Source: Lentzea albidocapillata subsp. violacea (GTDB taxonomy: Bacteria; Actinomycetota; Actinomycetes; Mycobacteriales; Pseudonocardiaceae). From it: 64,000 nt of DNA. Shown here piece by piece: positions 43,475 through 51,905 of this stretch (its first letter is position 1; each line of letters opens with the position of its first letter). The notes beneath the pieces were generated by a model. It saw only the letters and a program-made list of their open reading frames with translations, did no database searches and had not been told where the DNA came from. A program made the position numbers and the translations under genes. The DNA lies in the NCBI RefSeq assembly GCF_900100275.1, contig NZ_FNET01000004.1, positions 428,692 to 492,691 of the forward strand, given 5' to 3'.

Positions 43475-44425
43475 ATGCTCGACATCGAGAACCTCACGGT
43501 TCACCTGCCGGGAGCGGCCCGTCCGCTGCTCGCGTCCGTCTCGCTGAGCATCCGGCCCGGTGAGGTCGTCGGGCTCGTCGGCGAGTCCGGTTCGGGGAAG
43601 TCCACGACCGCCAAGGCCGTGCTGGGACTGTTGCCCTCCGGGGCCGTCGCGCACGGCCGCGTGCTGCTGGACGGCGCGGACGTGCTCACGATGTCGCCCG
43701 CGGATCTGCGTGCGCATCGCAGGCACTCCGTGGCGATGATCCACCAGGATCCGCGGGCCGCGCTCAACCCCGTCCGCCGCGTCGGCGACTTCCTCGTCGA
43801 ACGCCTGATGCCGGTGCACGACAAGCGTTCCGCCCGCGCACGCGCGGTGGAGCTGCTCGACGCGGTGGGACTGTCCGACCCCGCCCGGCGTCTCCGGCAG
43901 TACCCGCACGAGCTGTCCGGCGGCATGCTGCAGCGCGTCGTGATCGCGGGCGCGCTGGCCACCCGGCCGCGGCTGCTGCTGGCCGACGAGGCGACCAGCG
44001 CGCTCGACGTGACGACGCAGGCCGAGATCCTCTCGTTGCTCGACCGCCTGCGGACCGAGCACGGCCTCGGGCTGCTCCTGATCACCCACGACCTCCATCT
44101 CGCCGCCGCGATGTGCGACCGGGTGCAGGTCATGTACGCGGGCGGCACGGTCGAGCAACAGGAGGCATCAGAGCTCTTCCGCAGTCCCGCGCACCCCTAC
44201 ACGCGCGGCCTGCTGGACTGCTCGCCGTCGCTCGACGCCACCGGCCTGCCACCACACCCGATTCCGGGCCAGCCGCCCTCGCTGGCCGACGAGTTCCCCG
44301 GCTGCCCGTTCGCGCCACGATGCCCGCTCGCCTCGGCCGACTGCGAGAGCTGGACACCGGTGCCCGCCGCGCTGCCCGGGGGCGGCACCGCGGCCTGCCT
44401 GCAGATCCCCGTGAGGAGTGCGTGA
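43475..44425 (+). CDS. ABC transporter ATPase, DppD type
   Basis: A 316-residue ATPase with Walker A GESGSGKSTT, signature LSGGMLQRVVIAGAL and Walker B LLLADEATSALD. The C-terminal oligopeptide-transporter extension FPGCPFAPRCPLASADC carries four cysteines in the pattern known from DppD/OppD proteins, which in some members hold an iron-sulfur cluster. It overlaps the next gene by one base. Confidence 0.93.
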   Translation: MLDIENLTVHLPGAARPLLASVSLSIRPGEVVGLVGESGSGKSTTAKAVLGLLPSGAVAHGRVLLDGADVLTMSPADLRAHRRHSVAMIHQDPRAALNPVRRVGDFLVERLMPVHDKRSARARAVELLDAVGLSDPARRLRQYPHELSGGMLQRVVIAGALATRPRLLLADEATSALDVTTQAEILSLLDRLRTEHGLGLLLITHDLHLAAAMCDRVQVMYAGGTVEQQEASELFRSPAHPYTRGLLDCSPSLDATGLPPHPIPGQPPSLADEFPGCPFAPRCPLASADCESWTPVPAALPGGGTAACLQIPVRSA

Positions 44426-45171
44426 TGCTGACCGTCACCGGCCTGTGCAAGTCGTACCGCCTGTCCCGCAAGCAGGAACTCGTCGCCGCCGAGCACATCA
44501 CGTTCACCGTCCCGCACGGCGGCGCGCTCGCGATCGTCGGCGAGTCGGGCTCCGGCAAGACCACCGTCGCCCGCATGCTCGCCGGTCTGCTGACCCCTGA
44601 CTCCGGCACGATCGAGGTGGCCGGCTCGGGTGCGGGGCGGCTGGATCGCGCCCGTGCGATCCAGATGGTGTTCCAGGACCCTTACGGCTCACTGGATCCC
44701 CGTCTCACCGCACGGCAGTGCCTGCGGGTAGCCCTGCGCCTGCACCACCACCCGGAGTCCCAGGTGGCCGACCTGCTAGACCAGGTCGGCCTCGGCGTGC
44801 GGGAGGCCGGCGCGCGCCCGCATGAACTGTCCGGCGGCCAGCGGCAGCGGCTCGCCATCGCCCGCGCGCTCGCCGTCGAGCCGCGGGTCCTCGTGCTGGA
44901 CGAGGCGGTGGCCGCACTCGACGTGTCCATTCAGGCGCAGATCCTGCGGCTGCTGGACGACATCCGCCGGGAGACAGGGGTCGCGCTGGTGTTCATCAGC
45001 CATGACCTGGCCGTGGTCGCGCACTCGTGCGACGACACGCTGGTGATGCGCAACGGCCGTGTGGTGGAGAAGGGACCGACCTCCCAGGTGCTGACAGACC
45101 CGTCCGATCCCTACACCCGGCTGTTGCTCGACTCGGTGCCGCGACCGGGCTGGCGTCCGGCGCCCGCCTGA
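44425..45171 (+). CDS. ABC transporter ATPase, DppF type (short)
   Basis: A 248-residue ATPase with Walker A GESGSGKTTVA, signature LSGGQRQRLAIARAL and Walker B LVLDEAVAALD. At ~250 residues it is shorter than most DppF proteins (about 320) because the C-terminal cysteine extension is missing and the protein ends at RPGWRPAPA. GAGGAG precedes ATG 44425. Last gene of the RpiR-associated operon. Confidence 0.92.
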   Translation: MLTVTGLCKSYRLSRKQELVAAEHITFTVPHGGALAIVGESGSGKTTVARMLAGLLTPDSGTIEVAGSGAGRLDRARAIQMVFQDPYGSLDPRLTARQCLRVALRLHHHPESQVADLLDQVGLGVREAGARPHELSGGQRQRLAIARALAVEPRVLVLDEAVAALDVSIQAQILRLLDDIRRETGVALVFISHDLAVVAHSCDDTLVMRNGRVVEKGPTSQVLTDPSDPYTRLLLDSVPRPGWRPAPA

Positions 45172-45512
45172 CGAGAACTGTTCGCCATTCCCTCATCAAT
45201 GCGTCCGCCGAGAAGTCCGCTCCACCGGGAAACGTAATGCTGCGATTGAGTCGACCCCCTGACACACACCGTTTCGAGCCAACGCCTCCGGCTCCACCTC
45301 GGGAAACCCCGGCAGAACGCAGAAGGCGCGTTCATTTCCGCCTGCCGCCACACGGGTGCGCCAATTGAGACGAGCGCCTGTTGAGACGGAATGCGCGGAC
45401 AATTGACCGTGCGGCCGGAGCACGGGCAATATCATTGCGCCTGACCACAACGGTCGGGATATGGTGTTGCCCGGTGGGGGAAATTTCTGGCGCAGCACGT
45501 CTGGAGGAATCC
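45172..45512. other. Intergenic region with a weak promoter candidate
   Basis: No convincing gene is visible. Two direct copies of TTGAGACG (45365 and 45381) are 16 bp apart start to start. A weak promoter, TTGACC (45403-45408), 18 bp, CAATAT (45427-45432), could drive the small gene downstream. No hairpin typical of a terminator for the ABC operon was found. Confidence 0.4.
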
Positions 45513-45800
45513 GTGGACCCGGCACTGGACGCCTTGCGCGACCGGCTGGCGGAGATCGTCGCGTCACCGCCGGACACCACCGAGCAGCTCGTGGACACGC
45601 TGAGCGGTCTGGCGAAGCTCTCGAACCAGTGGTCCGAGGCGATCCAGGCGCTGCGCGCGCCCACCCGCAGGCTGATCGGCCCGGCCGCCGCCGCTTCCGT
45701 GAGCGTCGCCGCCCGTCGCGCCGAGGAGTCGTTCATCGAGCTGGAGATCACGCTCGGTGACGCGCTGGCGGCCCAGCCCCGCGCGATCCGGCAGCCGTGA
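45513..45800 (+). CDS. Small conserved-looking protein of unknown function
   Basis: A 95-residue soluble, acidic, almost entirely helical protein (DPALDALRDRLAEIVASPPD, then SVSVAARRAEESFIELEITL). I do not recognise a family. The GTG at 45513 has GGAGG 7 nt upstream, which is good support for translation; the frame is open upstream to 45381 but without a ribosome site. It stands alone between the ABC operon and the LytTR regulator, on the same strand as both. Confidence 0.6.
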   Translation: MDPALDALRDRLAEIVASPPDTTEQLVDTLSGLAKLSNQWSEAIQALRAPTRRLIGPAAAASVSVAARRAEESFIELEITLGDALAAQPRAIRQP

Positions 45801-46149
45801 GACCTCCTTCCTCTGCACCGGAAAGCCGCTCGGTCGCTGACAAAACCGCGTGGCAGGCCTGACCAGGCAACTGCACACTGCGTGATAGTCCTGCCCGAGA
45901 CACACCCGATCGGAGGGTTTCCGCACGTCCTCCCACTGGCGGATGATGCGCCCGTTCGGGGTTTCAGGGGTGCGAGGGAGTACTCGTCGTGCACACGCTG
46001 TGCAACCGGACCCCCGCGGCGGGCCACCCTCCGTGAGGGGGCATGATCGCGTATCCGACGCCCTCGGCTCACCAGGCGCGCGACGACCGAGCATGGTCTA
46101 ATCGCCGCCACGTGAGGATCGGCCGTACACAGTTTGGACTCGATCTCGA
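45801..46149. other. Intergenic leader of the LytTR-symporter operon
   Basis: 349 bp without a gene. TCTAAT (46097-46102), 48 bp before the response regulator start, could be a -10, but no good -35 matches. The GC-rich stretch 46007-46042 (CCCCCGCGGCGGGCC... GTGAGGGGGC) may fold. No riboswitch class was recognised. Confidence 0.35.
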
Positions 46150-47055
46150 ATGACCTCAGGTCTGCCCTGCCCCATCTGCGAGGGGCCGGATCGACGTGGC
46201 AGCCTCGAGCGCTCGCTGCGGGTGCTCGCCGTCGACGACGAGGCACCCGCGCTGGAAGACCTCACGTACCTGTTGCGCTCCGATCCGCGCATCGCGCACG
46301 TGGAAGCGGTCACCGACGCCACCAAGGCGCTGCGCGTGCTGCACCGCGCGATGGACGCCGGGCAGCCGTTGGACGCGGTGTTCCTCGACATCCGCATGCC
46401 GGGGCTCGACGGTCTCGACCTCGCCCGCGTGCTCTCGCGGTTTGCACAGCCGCCGCCCGTCGTGTTCGTGACGGCGCACCAGCAGCCGGCCGTGGAGGCG
46501 TTCGAACTCAAGGCGCTCGACTATCTCCTCAAGCCCGTGCGCCAGGAACGGCTCGCGGAGTCCGTGCACCGCATCGTGCACGAGGTCTGGGACTCGAAGA
46601 CCGCCACCGAATCGGCCACCTCGGCACCCACGCAGCCCACGAACTCCACGCCGCCGGAGATGGGCGACGAGGTCATCCCCGTCGAGCTCGGTGGCGTCAC
46701 CCGGTTCATCCGCCTCGCCGACATCCGGTACGTGGAGGCGCACGGCGACTACGCCCGCCTGCACACCGCGACCGGCAGCGGCCTGGTGCGCGCGGCGTTG
46801 AACGGCCTGGAGGAGCGCTGGCGCAGCGCGGGGTTCGTCCGCATCCACCGCAGCCACCTGGTGTCGCTCGGCCACATCGACGAAATGCGGCTGGAGGACG
46901 GGCACCTGAGCGTCACGATCGGCGGCGCGGTGCTGCCGGTCAGCCGCCGGCACGCCCGCCACCTGCGGCAGCTGCTGGTCCGCCGCGCCCGTCCCACGCC
47001 AGGCGCGGGTCAGCCCGCCGGTGTCCTGCAACCGAGGAACGGGCTCGGGTCGTGA
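46150..47055 (+). CDS. LytTR-family response regulator
   Basis: A 301-residue regulator of the AlgR/LytR type. The receiver domain covers about 22-145, with Asp29 and Asp30 and phosphorylated Asp80 in VFLDIRMPG, and a lysine in YLLKPV. A ~30-residue Thr/Ser/Pro linker follows, then a LytTR DNA-binding domain (about 175-280; IRYVEAHGDYARLHT and GFVRIHRSHLVSL). The first 20 residues contain CPICEG, an unusual CxxC. It would be phosphorylated by the LytS-like kinase encoded four genes on. GTGA overlap with the next gene. Confidence 0.92.
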   Translation: MTSGLPCPICEGPDRRGSLERSLRVLAVDDEAPALEDLTYLLRSDPRIAHVEAVTDATKALRVLHRAMDAGQPLDAVFLDIRMPGLDGLDLARVLSRFAQPPPVVFVTAHQQPAVEAFELKALDYLLKPVRQERLAESVHRIVHEVWDSKTATESATSAPTQPTNSTPPEMGDEVIPVELGGVTRFIRLADIRYVEAHGDYARLHTATGSGLVRAALNGLEERWRSAGFVRIHRSHLVSLGHIDEMRLEDGHLSVTIGGAVLPVSRRHARHLRQLLVRRARPTPGAGQPAGVLQPRNGLGS

Positions 47056-47453
47056 CGACGCCGCCACCCCGCAGGCCGGTGGAGAAGCCGACCCAGCGTG
47101 TGGTGGTGACGAGCCCGCGCACGCGGGCACCTCGCGCGCGCCGTCCGTACTCGGGCACGCGCGAGATCAACGAGCAGAGCGAGCTCGGCGCCGTCTACAT
47201 GCGCACGCTGATCCGGGCGCAACGGCGGCTGGGCCTGTCGGTGTGCCTGGTGGCGACCGGGGCGCTGGCCGTGCTGCCGCTGCTGTTCGCGATCGACCCG
47301 GAGCTCGGCAGGTTCCGGATCCTCGGGCTCGGGCTGCCGTGGTTCCTGCTGTGCGTGGCGACGTGCCCGATGCTGCTGCTGGCCGGCTGGTTCTACGTGC
47401 GGCAGGCCGAGCGCAGTGAACGCGAGTTCGCGGAGCTGGTCGAACGTCCATGA
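47052..47453 (+). CDS. DUF485-like small membrane protein
   Basis: A 133-residue protein with a disordered basic N-terminus (VTSPRTRAPRARRPYSGTRE) and two membrane helices (about 62-82 and 96-116). Small two-helix DUF485 proteins of this sort precede acetate/pyruvate-type symporters, as here. The GTG start overlaps the regulator stop and the stop overlaps the symporter start as ATGA. Confidence 0.75.
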   Translation: MTTPPPRRPVEKPTQRVVVTSPRTRAPRARRPYSGTREINEQSELGAVYMRTLIRAQRRLGLSVCLVATGALAVLPLLFAIDPELGRFRILGLGLPWFLLCVATCPMLLLAGWFYVRQAERSEREFAELVERP

Positions 47454-49192
47454 CGAGTGGTTACGCCATCGTGGCGGTGGTGGTCGTCGCCCTGGGCACG
47501 ATCCTGGTCGGCACCTACGGACTGCGCGTCTCCCGCACCACGTCCGACTTCTACGTCGCCTCGCGCACCGTCTCGCCGTGGTGGAACGCCTCGGCGATCG
47601 GCGGCGAGTACCTCTCCGCCGCGTCGTTCGTCGGCATCGCCGGGCTGATCTTCGCCTACGGGCCGGACATGCTGTGGTTCCCGGTCGGCTACACCGCCGG
47701 GTACCTCGTGCTGCTGACGATGGTCGCGGCGCCACTGCGGCGTTCCGGCGCCTACACGCTGCCCGACTTCGCCGAGGCCCGCTTCCGGTCCCGCGGCGTG
47801 CGCGCGGTCGCGTCGATCCTGGCGCTGGCGATCGGCTGGCTGTACCTGCTGCCCCAGCTGGAGGGCGCGGGCCTGACGCTGAACACGGTGACGGGCGCGC
47901 CGGACTGGGTGGGCGCGCTGATCGTCACGATGGTCGTGACCGCGAACGTGATGTCGGGCGGGATGCGGTCGATCACGTTCGTGCAGGCGTTCCAGTACTG
48001 GCTCAAGCTCACCGCGATCACCGTGCCGATCGTGTTCCTGATCGTGGCGTGGCAGATGCACGGTTCCGAGTCGCTGACCAAGCCCGAGTACCCGGTCTTC
48101 CGGCAGGACACCGAGGTCACCTTCCAGCGCCCGACCTCGATCCACGCCGACGAGTTCATCTCCATCAGGGGCACCGGCGAGATCGACGGCGCACGCGTGG
48201 AGAACACCGTTGTGGTGCTGACCGAGGGCTACCACCGCATCGGGCAGGGCTCGGAGTTCACGTTCCCGAAGGACGCGGCGGTCCCGCATCTGTCCACAAT
48301 GGAGCACAACACCAACGAGATGTGGTCGCTGCCGATGTCGAGCGGCCAGGACTTCCCGTTGTACGGCGCATATTCGCTCATCATCGCGACCTTCCTCGGC
48401 ACCATGGGCCTGCCGCACGTGATCGTGCGTTTCTACACGAACCCGAACGGCACCGCCGCGCGCCGCACGACGTTGATCGTGCTGGGCCTGCTGTCCGTCT
48501 TCTACCTGATGCCACCGATGTACGGCGCCCTGGGCCGCCTGTACACACCGGAACTGCTGATGACCGGCCAGACCGACGCCGTGGTGCTGGTGCTGCCGAC
48601 GCGGATGATCGAAGGCATCGGCGGCCAGCTGCTCGGCGCGCTGGTGGCGGGTGGCGCCTTCGCGGCGTTCCTCTCCACGTCGTCGGGCCTGGTGGTGTCG
48701 CTGGCGGGCGTGCTCTCGCAGGACGTGCTGCGCCTTGGCGGCGTGCGCGGTTTCCGGATCTCCACGGTGCTCGCGGGCATCGTGCCGCTGGCGATGACGT
48801 TCATCTCCACCGGCATGCCCGTCGCGGACATGGTCGGGCTGGCGTTCGCGGTGGCGGCGTCCTCGTTGTGCCCGTTGCTGATGCTGGGCATCTGGTCGAG
48901 CCGCATCACCAAGGCCGGCGCCATCGCGGGCATGCTCGCGGGCGGCGTGCCGGCGCTGACCGCGGGTCTCGTCACGATGTTCACCGACACCGGCGACGCC
49001 TGGTACGAGATCCTGCTCTCGCGCCCCGCCGCGTGGACGGTCCCGCTCGGTTTCACCGTGATGTACGTCGTCTCGCTGCTCACCCCGCGGTACCTGCCTT
49101 CGGGAGTGCAGCGCACGATGGTCAGGCTCCACGCGCCCGAGAACCTCGGGCTGGACGGCTCCGGTTCCTCCTCGGCCGAAGAGCGAAGCTAG
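47450..49192 (+). CDS. Sodium:solute symporter (ActP/MctP-like)
   Basis: A 580-residue member of the solute:sodium symporter family with 13 or so membrane helices. Helix motifs ASRTVSPWWNASAIGGEYLS and GTMGLPHVIVRFYT are typical of cation/acetate symporters. A ~100-residue hydrophilic insert, roughly residues 205-300, is larger than in ActP. The substrate may be acetate, pyruvate or another monocarboxylate. It is placed between the regulator and the kinase, as in nutrient-sensing LytS/LytTR systems. Confidence 0.9.
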   Translation: MTSGYAIVAVVVVALGTILVGTYGLRVSRTTSDFYVASRTVSPWWNASAIGGEYLSAASFVGIAGLIFAYGPDMLWFPVGYTAGYLVLLTMVAAPLRRSGAYTLPDFAEARFRSRGVRAVASILALAIGWLYLLPQLEGAGLTLNTVTGAPDWVGALIVTMVVTANVMSGGMRSITFVQAFQYWLKLTAITVPIVFLIVAWQMHGSESLTKPEYPVFRQDTEVTFQRPTSIHADEFISIRGTGEIDGARVENTVVVLTEGYHRIGQGSEFTFPKDAAVPHLSTMEHNTNEMWSLPMSSGQDFPLYGAYSLIIATFLGTMGLPHVIVRFYTNPNGTAARRTTLIVLGLLSVFYLMPPMYGALGRLYTPELLMTGQTDAVVLVLPTRMIEGIGGQLLGALVAGGAFAAFLSTSSGLVVSLAGVLSQDVLRLGGVRGFRISTVLAGIVPLAMTFISTGMPVADMVGLAFAVAASSLCPLLMLGIWSSRITKAGAIAGMLAGGVPALTAGLVTMFTDTGDAWYEILLSRPAAWTVPLGFTVMYVVSLLTPRYLPSGVQRTMVRLHAPENLGLDGSGSSSAEERS

Positions 49193-49206
49193 AAGGTGAC
49201 GCGCCC

Positions 49207-50382
49207 ATGCACGACTTCCTCACCGCAGCCGCGATCCTGATCGTCGGCGGAGCGGCCGTCCTCGTCCTGTGGCGGGGCACGCGCAACAAGCAGTCGCTCT
49301 CGACCGAGGCCCAGCGCGTCACCTACGAAACCCTCCACACGGCATGGTCCGCCGCACCCCCGCTACGCGCGGGCCTGGTCCCGGACGCGGCGAAGAAGTC
49401 GGCCCGGCACCTGCGAACGTTGCTGGACACACCCGCGCTGGCACTGACCGACGAAACGGAGGTCGTCGCGTGGGAAGGCGTCTCCGACCACCACGCGGCC
49501 GACGCCATGACCCAGGCCGAGGACGTCTTCCTGACCGGCCGCACCCAGGCGTTCGACATAAGCTGCACCGAACCGAACTGCCCGATCAACTGCGCCGTAG
49601 TAGCCCCCCTGACCGTCGAGGGCCGCGTAGTGGGCACCCTGGCCGCCTACTCCCGCGAAGCCTCAGCGGGCCTGGTCCGCGCGACGAACCAGGTAGCCCG
49701 CTGGGCGGCGGGCCAACTGGAACTGGCCGAACTGGACCGCTCCCGAACCCGCCTGGTGGAAGCGGAGGTGCGCGCCCTGCGAGCCCAGATCTCCCCGCAC
49801 TTCATCTACAACTCGCTCTCCGCCATCGCCTCCTACGTCCGCACCAACCCGGAACGAGCCCGAACCCTGCTCCTCGACTTCGCGGACTTCACCCGCTACT
49901 CCTTCCGCCGCCACGGCGACTTCACCACCCTCGCCGAAGAACTCCGCTCGATCGACCAGTACCTGGCCCTCGAACGAGCCCGCTTCGGCGAACGCCTGAA
50001 GGTGACCCTGCAGGTGGCCCCCGAGGTGCTCCCGGTGACAGTCCCGTTCCTCTGCCTGCAACCCCTCGTCGAAAACGCCGTCCGCCACGGCATGGAGGGC
50101 AAGGTAGAGCCGGGCCACATCCAGATCTACGCGAACGACGGCGGCGCCGAGGCCCACATCACGATCGAGGACGACGGCATAGGCATGGACCCGGAGAAGC
50201 TCCGCCGCACCCTCGCGGGCCACGTGGACGAGTCCGCCGGAATAGGCCTGGGCAACATCGACGAACGACTCCGCCGCGTCTACGGCGACGAGTACGGCCT
50301 GGTCGTCGAAACCGCCTGCGGGCTGGGCACGAAGATCACCGTCCGGGTGCCCAAGTACCACGCAGGCATCAACGGCATGTGA
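49207..50382 (+). CDS. LytS-like sensor histidine kinase
   Basis: A 391-residue kinase with one N-terminal membrane helix (about 5-22), a GAF-like sensor domain (about 40-170) and a HisKA_7TM/LytS-type kinase core. The phosphorylated histidine is His198 in ISPHFIYNSL and the ATP-binding block is LVENAVRHGMEG with EDDGIGMDP. The sensor carries Cys120, Cys125 and Cys129 (C-x4-C-x3-C), a possible metal or redox site. It pairs with the LytTR regulator four genes upstream. Confidence 0.92.
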   Translation: MHDFLTAAAILIVGGAAVLVLWRGTRNKQSLSTEAQRVTYETLHTAWSAAPPLRAGLVPDAAKKSARHLRTLLDTPALALTDETEVVAWEGVSDHHAADAMTQAEDVFLTGRTQAFDISCTEPNCPINCAVVAPLTVEGRVVGTLAAYSREASAGLVRATNQVARWAAGQLELAELDRSRTRLVEAEVRALRAQISPHFIYNSLSAIASYVRTNPERARTLLLDFADFTRYSFRRHGDFTTLAEELRSIDQYLALERARFGERLKVTLQVAPEVLPVTVPFLCLQPLVENAVRHGMEGKVEPGHIQIYANDGGAEAHITIEDDGIGMDPEKLRRTLAGHVDESAGIGLGNIDERLRRVYGDEYGLVVETACGLGTKITVRVPKYHAGINGM

Positions 50383-50496
50383 CCGCACGCACCACGGACA
50401 TGCCACACCGGGCCACCCTGCCGCCCACGGCGATGGCGGAGCCGAGGCGTGTGAACCTCTTCGCTCTGGTGAAGCGGTGATGACGCAACCAGCCCG

Positions 50497-50621
50497 GCGA
50501 TTGGGGCTTGACCTTGAGTGGGCGGGATGCTCCCCTCATGGGCACGGCCGGGCGCTTTTCAGCCCGGCCTTTTCCGGCCGTCAAGCATCCCGCCAGAGGC
50601 TCAAGGTCAAGCCCCAATCGC
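50497..50621. repeat. 125-bp inverted-repeat element (MITE-like)
   Basis: Perfect 22-bp terminal inverted repeats (50497-50518 and 50600-50621) are followed inward by a second perfect pair of 11 bp (50521-50531 and 50584-50594). At the centre is a hairpin, GGCCGGGC-N8-GCCCGGCC (50546-50569), followed by TTTT. The whole element can fold into one long cruciform. No target duplication is obvious and no reading frame fills it. It may also act as the terminator of the kinase operon. Confidence 0.8.
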
Positions 50622-50761
50622 TATCGACGCGCAGCGGCGATGACCGGCACCGACCCGGTACTGCCCGCCCAGCCACCCAGGCAAGGCGACCGCCCGCACG
50701 GCAGGCGACCACCCCGCTGGAACGCGACAAACCAACGCAAGCCGACCCGCACGGCCCACCC

Positions 50762-50806
50762 CAAAAACAAAACGCCGGAGCCACCCTTCCGCAGGGTGAC
50801 TCCGGC
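50762..50806 (-). terminator. Intrinsic terminator with U-tract
   Basis: On the minus strand GCCGGAG, a mismatch, CACCCT, a 5-nt loop, AGGGTG and CTCCGGC form a long stem, followed by GTTTTGTTTTT. This is a canonical rho-independent terminator, rare in such GC-rich DNA. It lies 14 bp after the stop of the transposase-derived gene, so it belongs to that gene. Confidence 0.9.
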
Positions 50807-50819
50807 GAAGCCGAAAACC

Positions 50820-51641
50820 TCAGCCGGCAGCCTTGGCGGCCCGACGATCCGCAGCGTCCAAAACAGCCCGAACCCAATCCAACTCGTCCGCCCCAAAGGC
50901 CCCCTCAGCCGCAGCACGACGAAGCCGAACCCACAACCCCAAATCGGTCCACTCCTGGAACCGCCGATGCACGGTAGGCACCGTAACCCCGAACGAAGCC
51001 GGCAAATGCCGCCAAGCACACCCGGACGACAGCACGAACACGATCGCGGTGAACACCGACCGGTTGCACACCCGCCCACGCCCACCCCCCTGCCGGCGCA
51101 CCTTGGCCGGCGGGATCAGCGGCTCCACCACGGCCCACAGGTTCGCCGACACCAGGCGGGACGACAGCTGCTCGATGACGTCACCACGACCGGGTTCCTG
51201 CTCCGAAGGCCACGTGCGCATCCACGGGTCGGGGCGCGGCGTCAGGTCGGCGGGGCGCGGGTCCTGGCGGGCGGACTCTGCGCGCTGGCGGGAGCGGAGC
51301 AGGGTGGCCAGGGCCGTGTCCTCGGCCGGGGTGCGGCGCTGGGGGACGGCGTAGGCCTGGTGTTGCTGGGCGTGGCGCGTGATCTCGGCGCCTACCGTGC
51401 GGCGGAACGACGGGTTGCGCGGGTCCACCGGCTGGCCGTAGCGGACCGGGGCCTGGCCCACTGCCGCCTGACCCACGGCCGCCTGGCGCGGCGGAACCTG
51501 GCGCGGTGGGATTTGGCCCACTGCCGCCGGGCGCGGTGGGACCTGGCGCGGTGGGACGACGGGGCGCCCTGGCACCTGGCGGGGCGGGACCTGCCGCGCG
51601 AGCCGCGGGTCCGGGGTGCGAGCGAACTGTGAGTCGGTCAT
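50820..51641 (-). CDS. Transposase-derived (DUF4096) protein fused to a Pro/Arg/Gln-rich N-terminus
   Basis: A 273-residue protein in two parts. Residues 1-150 are low-complexity with tandem PPRQVP-like units. Residues 165-265 match the DUF4096 N-terminal domain of IS5-type transposases: ANLWAVVEPLIPPAKV, SGCAWRHLPASFGVTVPTVH and RRFQEWTDLGLW. The protein stops at AVLDAADRRAAKAAG, just after the position of the first catalytic aspartate (Asp262), so the DDE nuclease domain is absent. GGAGG precedes the ATG and an intrinsic terminator follows the stop, so it looks expressed. Domestication as a DNA-binding or other factor is inferred. Confidence 0.75.
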   Translation of the reverse strand: MTDSQFARTPDPRLARQVPPRQVPGRPVVPPRQVPPRPAAVGQIPPRQVPPRQAAVGQAAVGQAPVRYGQPVDPRNPSFRRTVGAEITRHAQQHQAYAVPQRRTPAEDTALATLLRSRQRAESARQDPRPADLTPRPDPWMRTWPSEQEPGRGDVIEQLSSRLVSANLWAVVEPLIPPAKVRRQGGGRGRVCNRSVFTAIVFVLSSGCAWRHLPASFGVTVPTVHRRFQEWTDLGLWVRLRRAAAEGAFGADELDWVRAVLDAADRRAAKAAG

Positions 51642-51905
51642 GGTGTGGTCCTCCGCCAGGACTTTTCCGTCAGGTGACAGCGCTCACAGTAGGAAGGCGG
51701 CCCGAAAACAGGTAAGTACGTAGGCCATAAAAGGCGATGAGCGGCTGTGCCGTGGCGATGCGCGGCTCGTCCTGTTGAGACGAGTGGTGCACTGTCTGCG
51801 ACGAACGGATAACCGGTCGTGGTACCGCTCTCACGATCGGGTGGCGCGCAACCCCGCCATCGGGCGCTGTTGATCCCCTCGTTGACGCCCGGATAACGTC
51901 GAGGC

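Noticed and set aside
50508..51632. Long plus-strand frame antisense to the transposase-derived gene
   Set aside because: It starts inside the inverted-repeat element, has arginine/proline-rich content expected from a shadow frame, and the minus strand has the ribosome site, domain and terminator.
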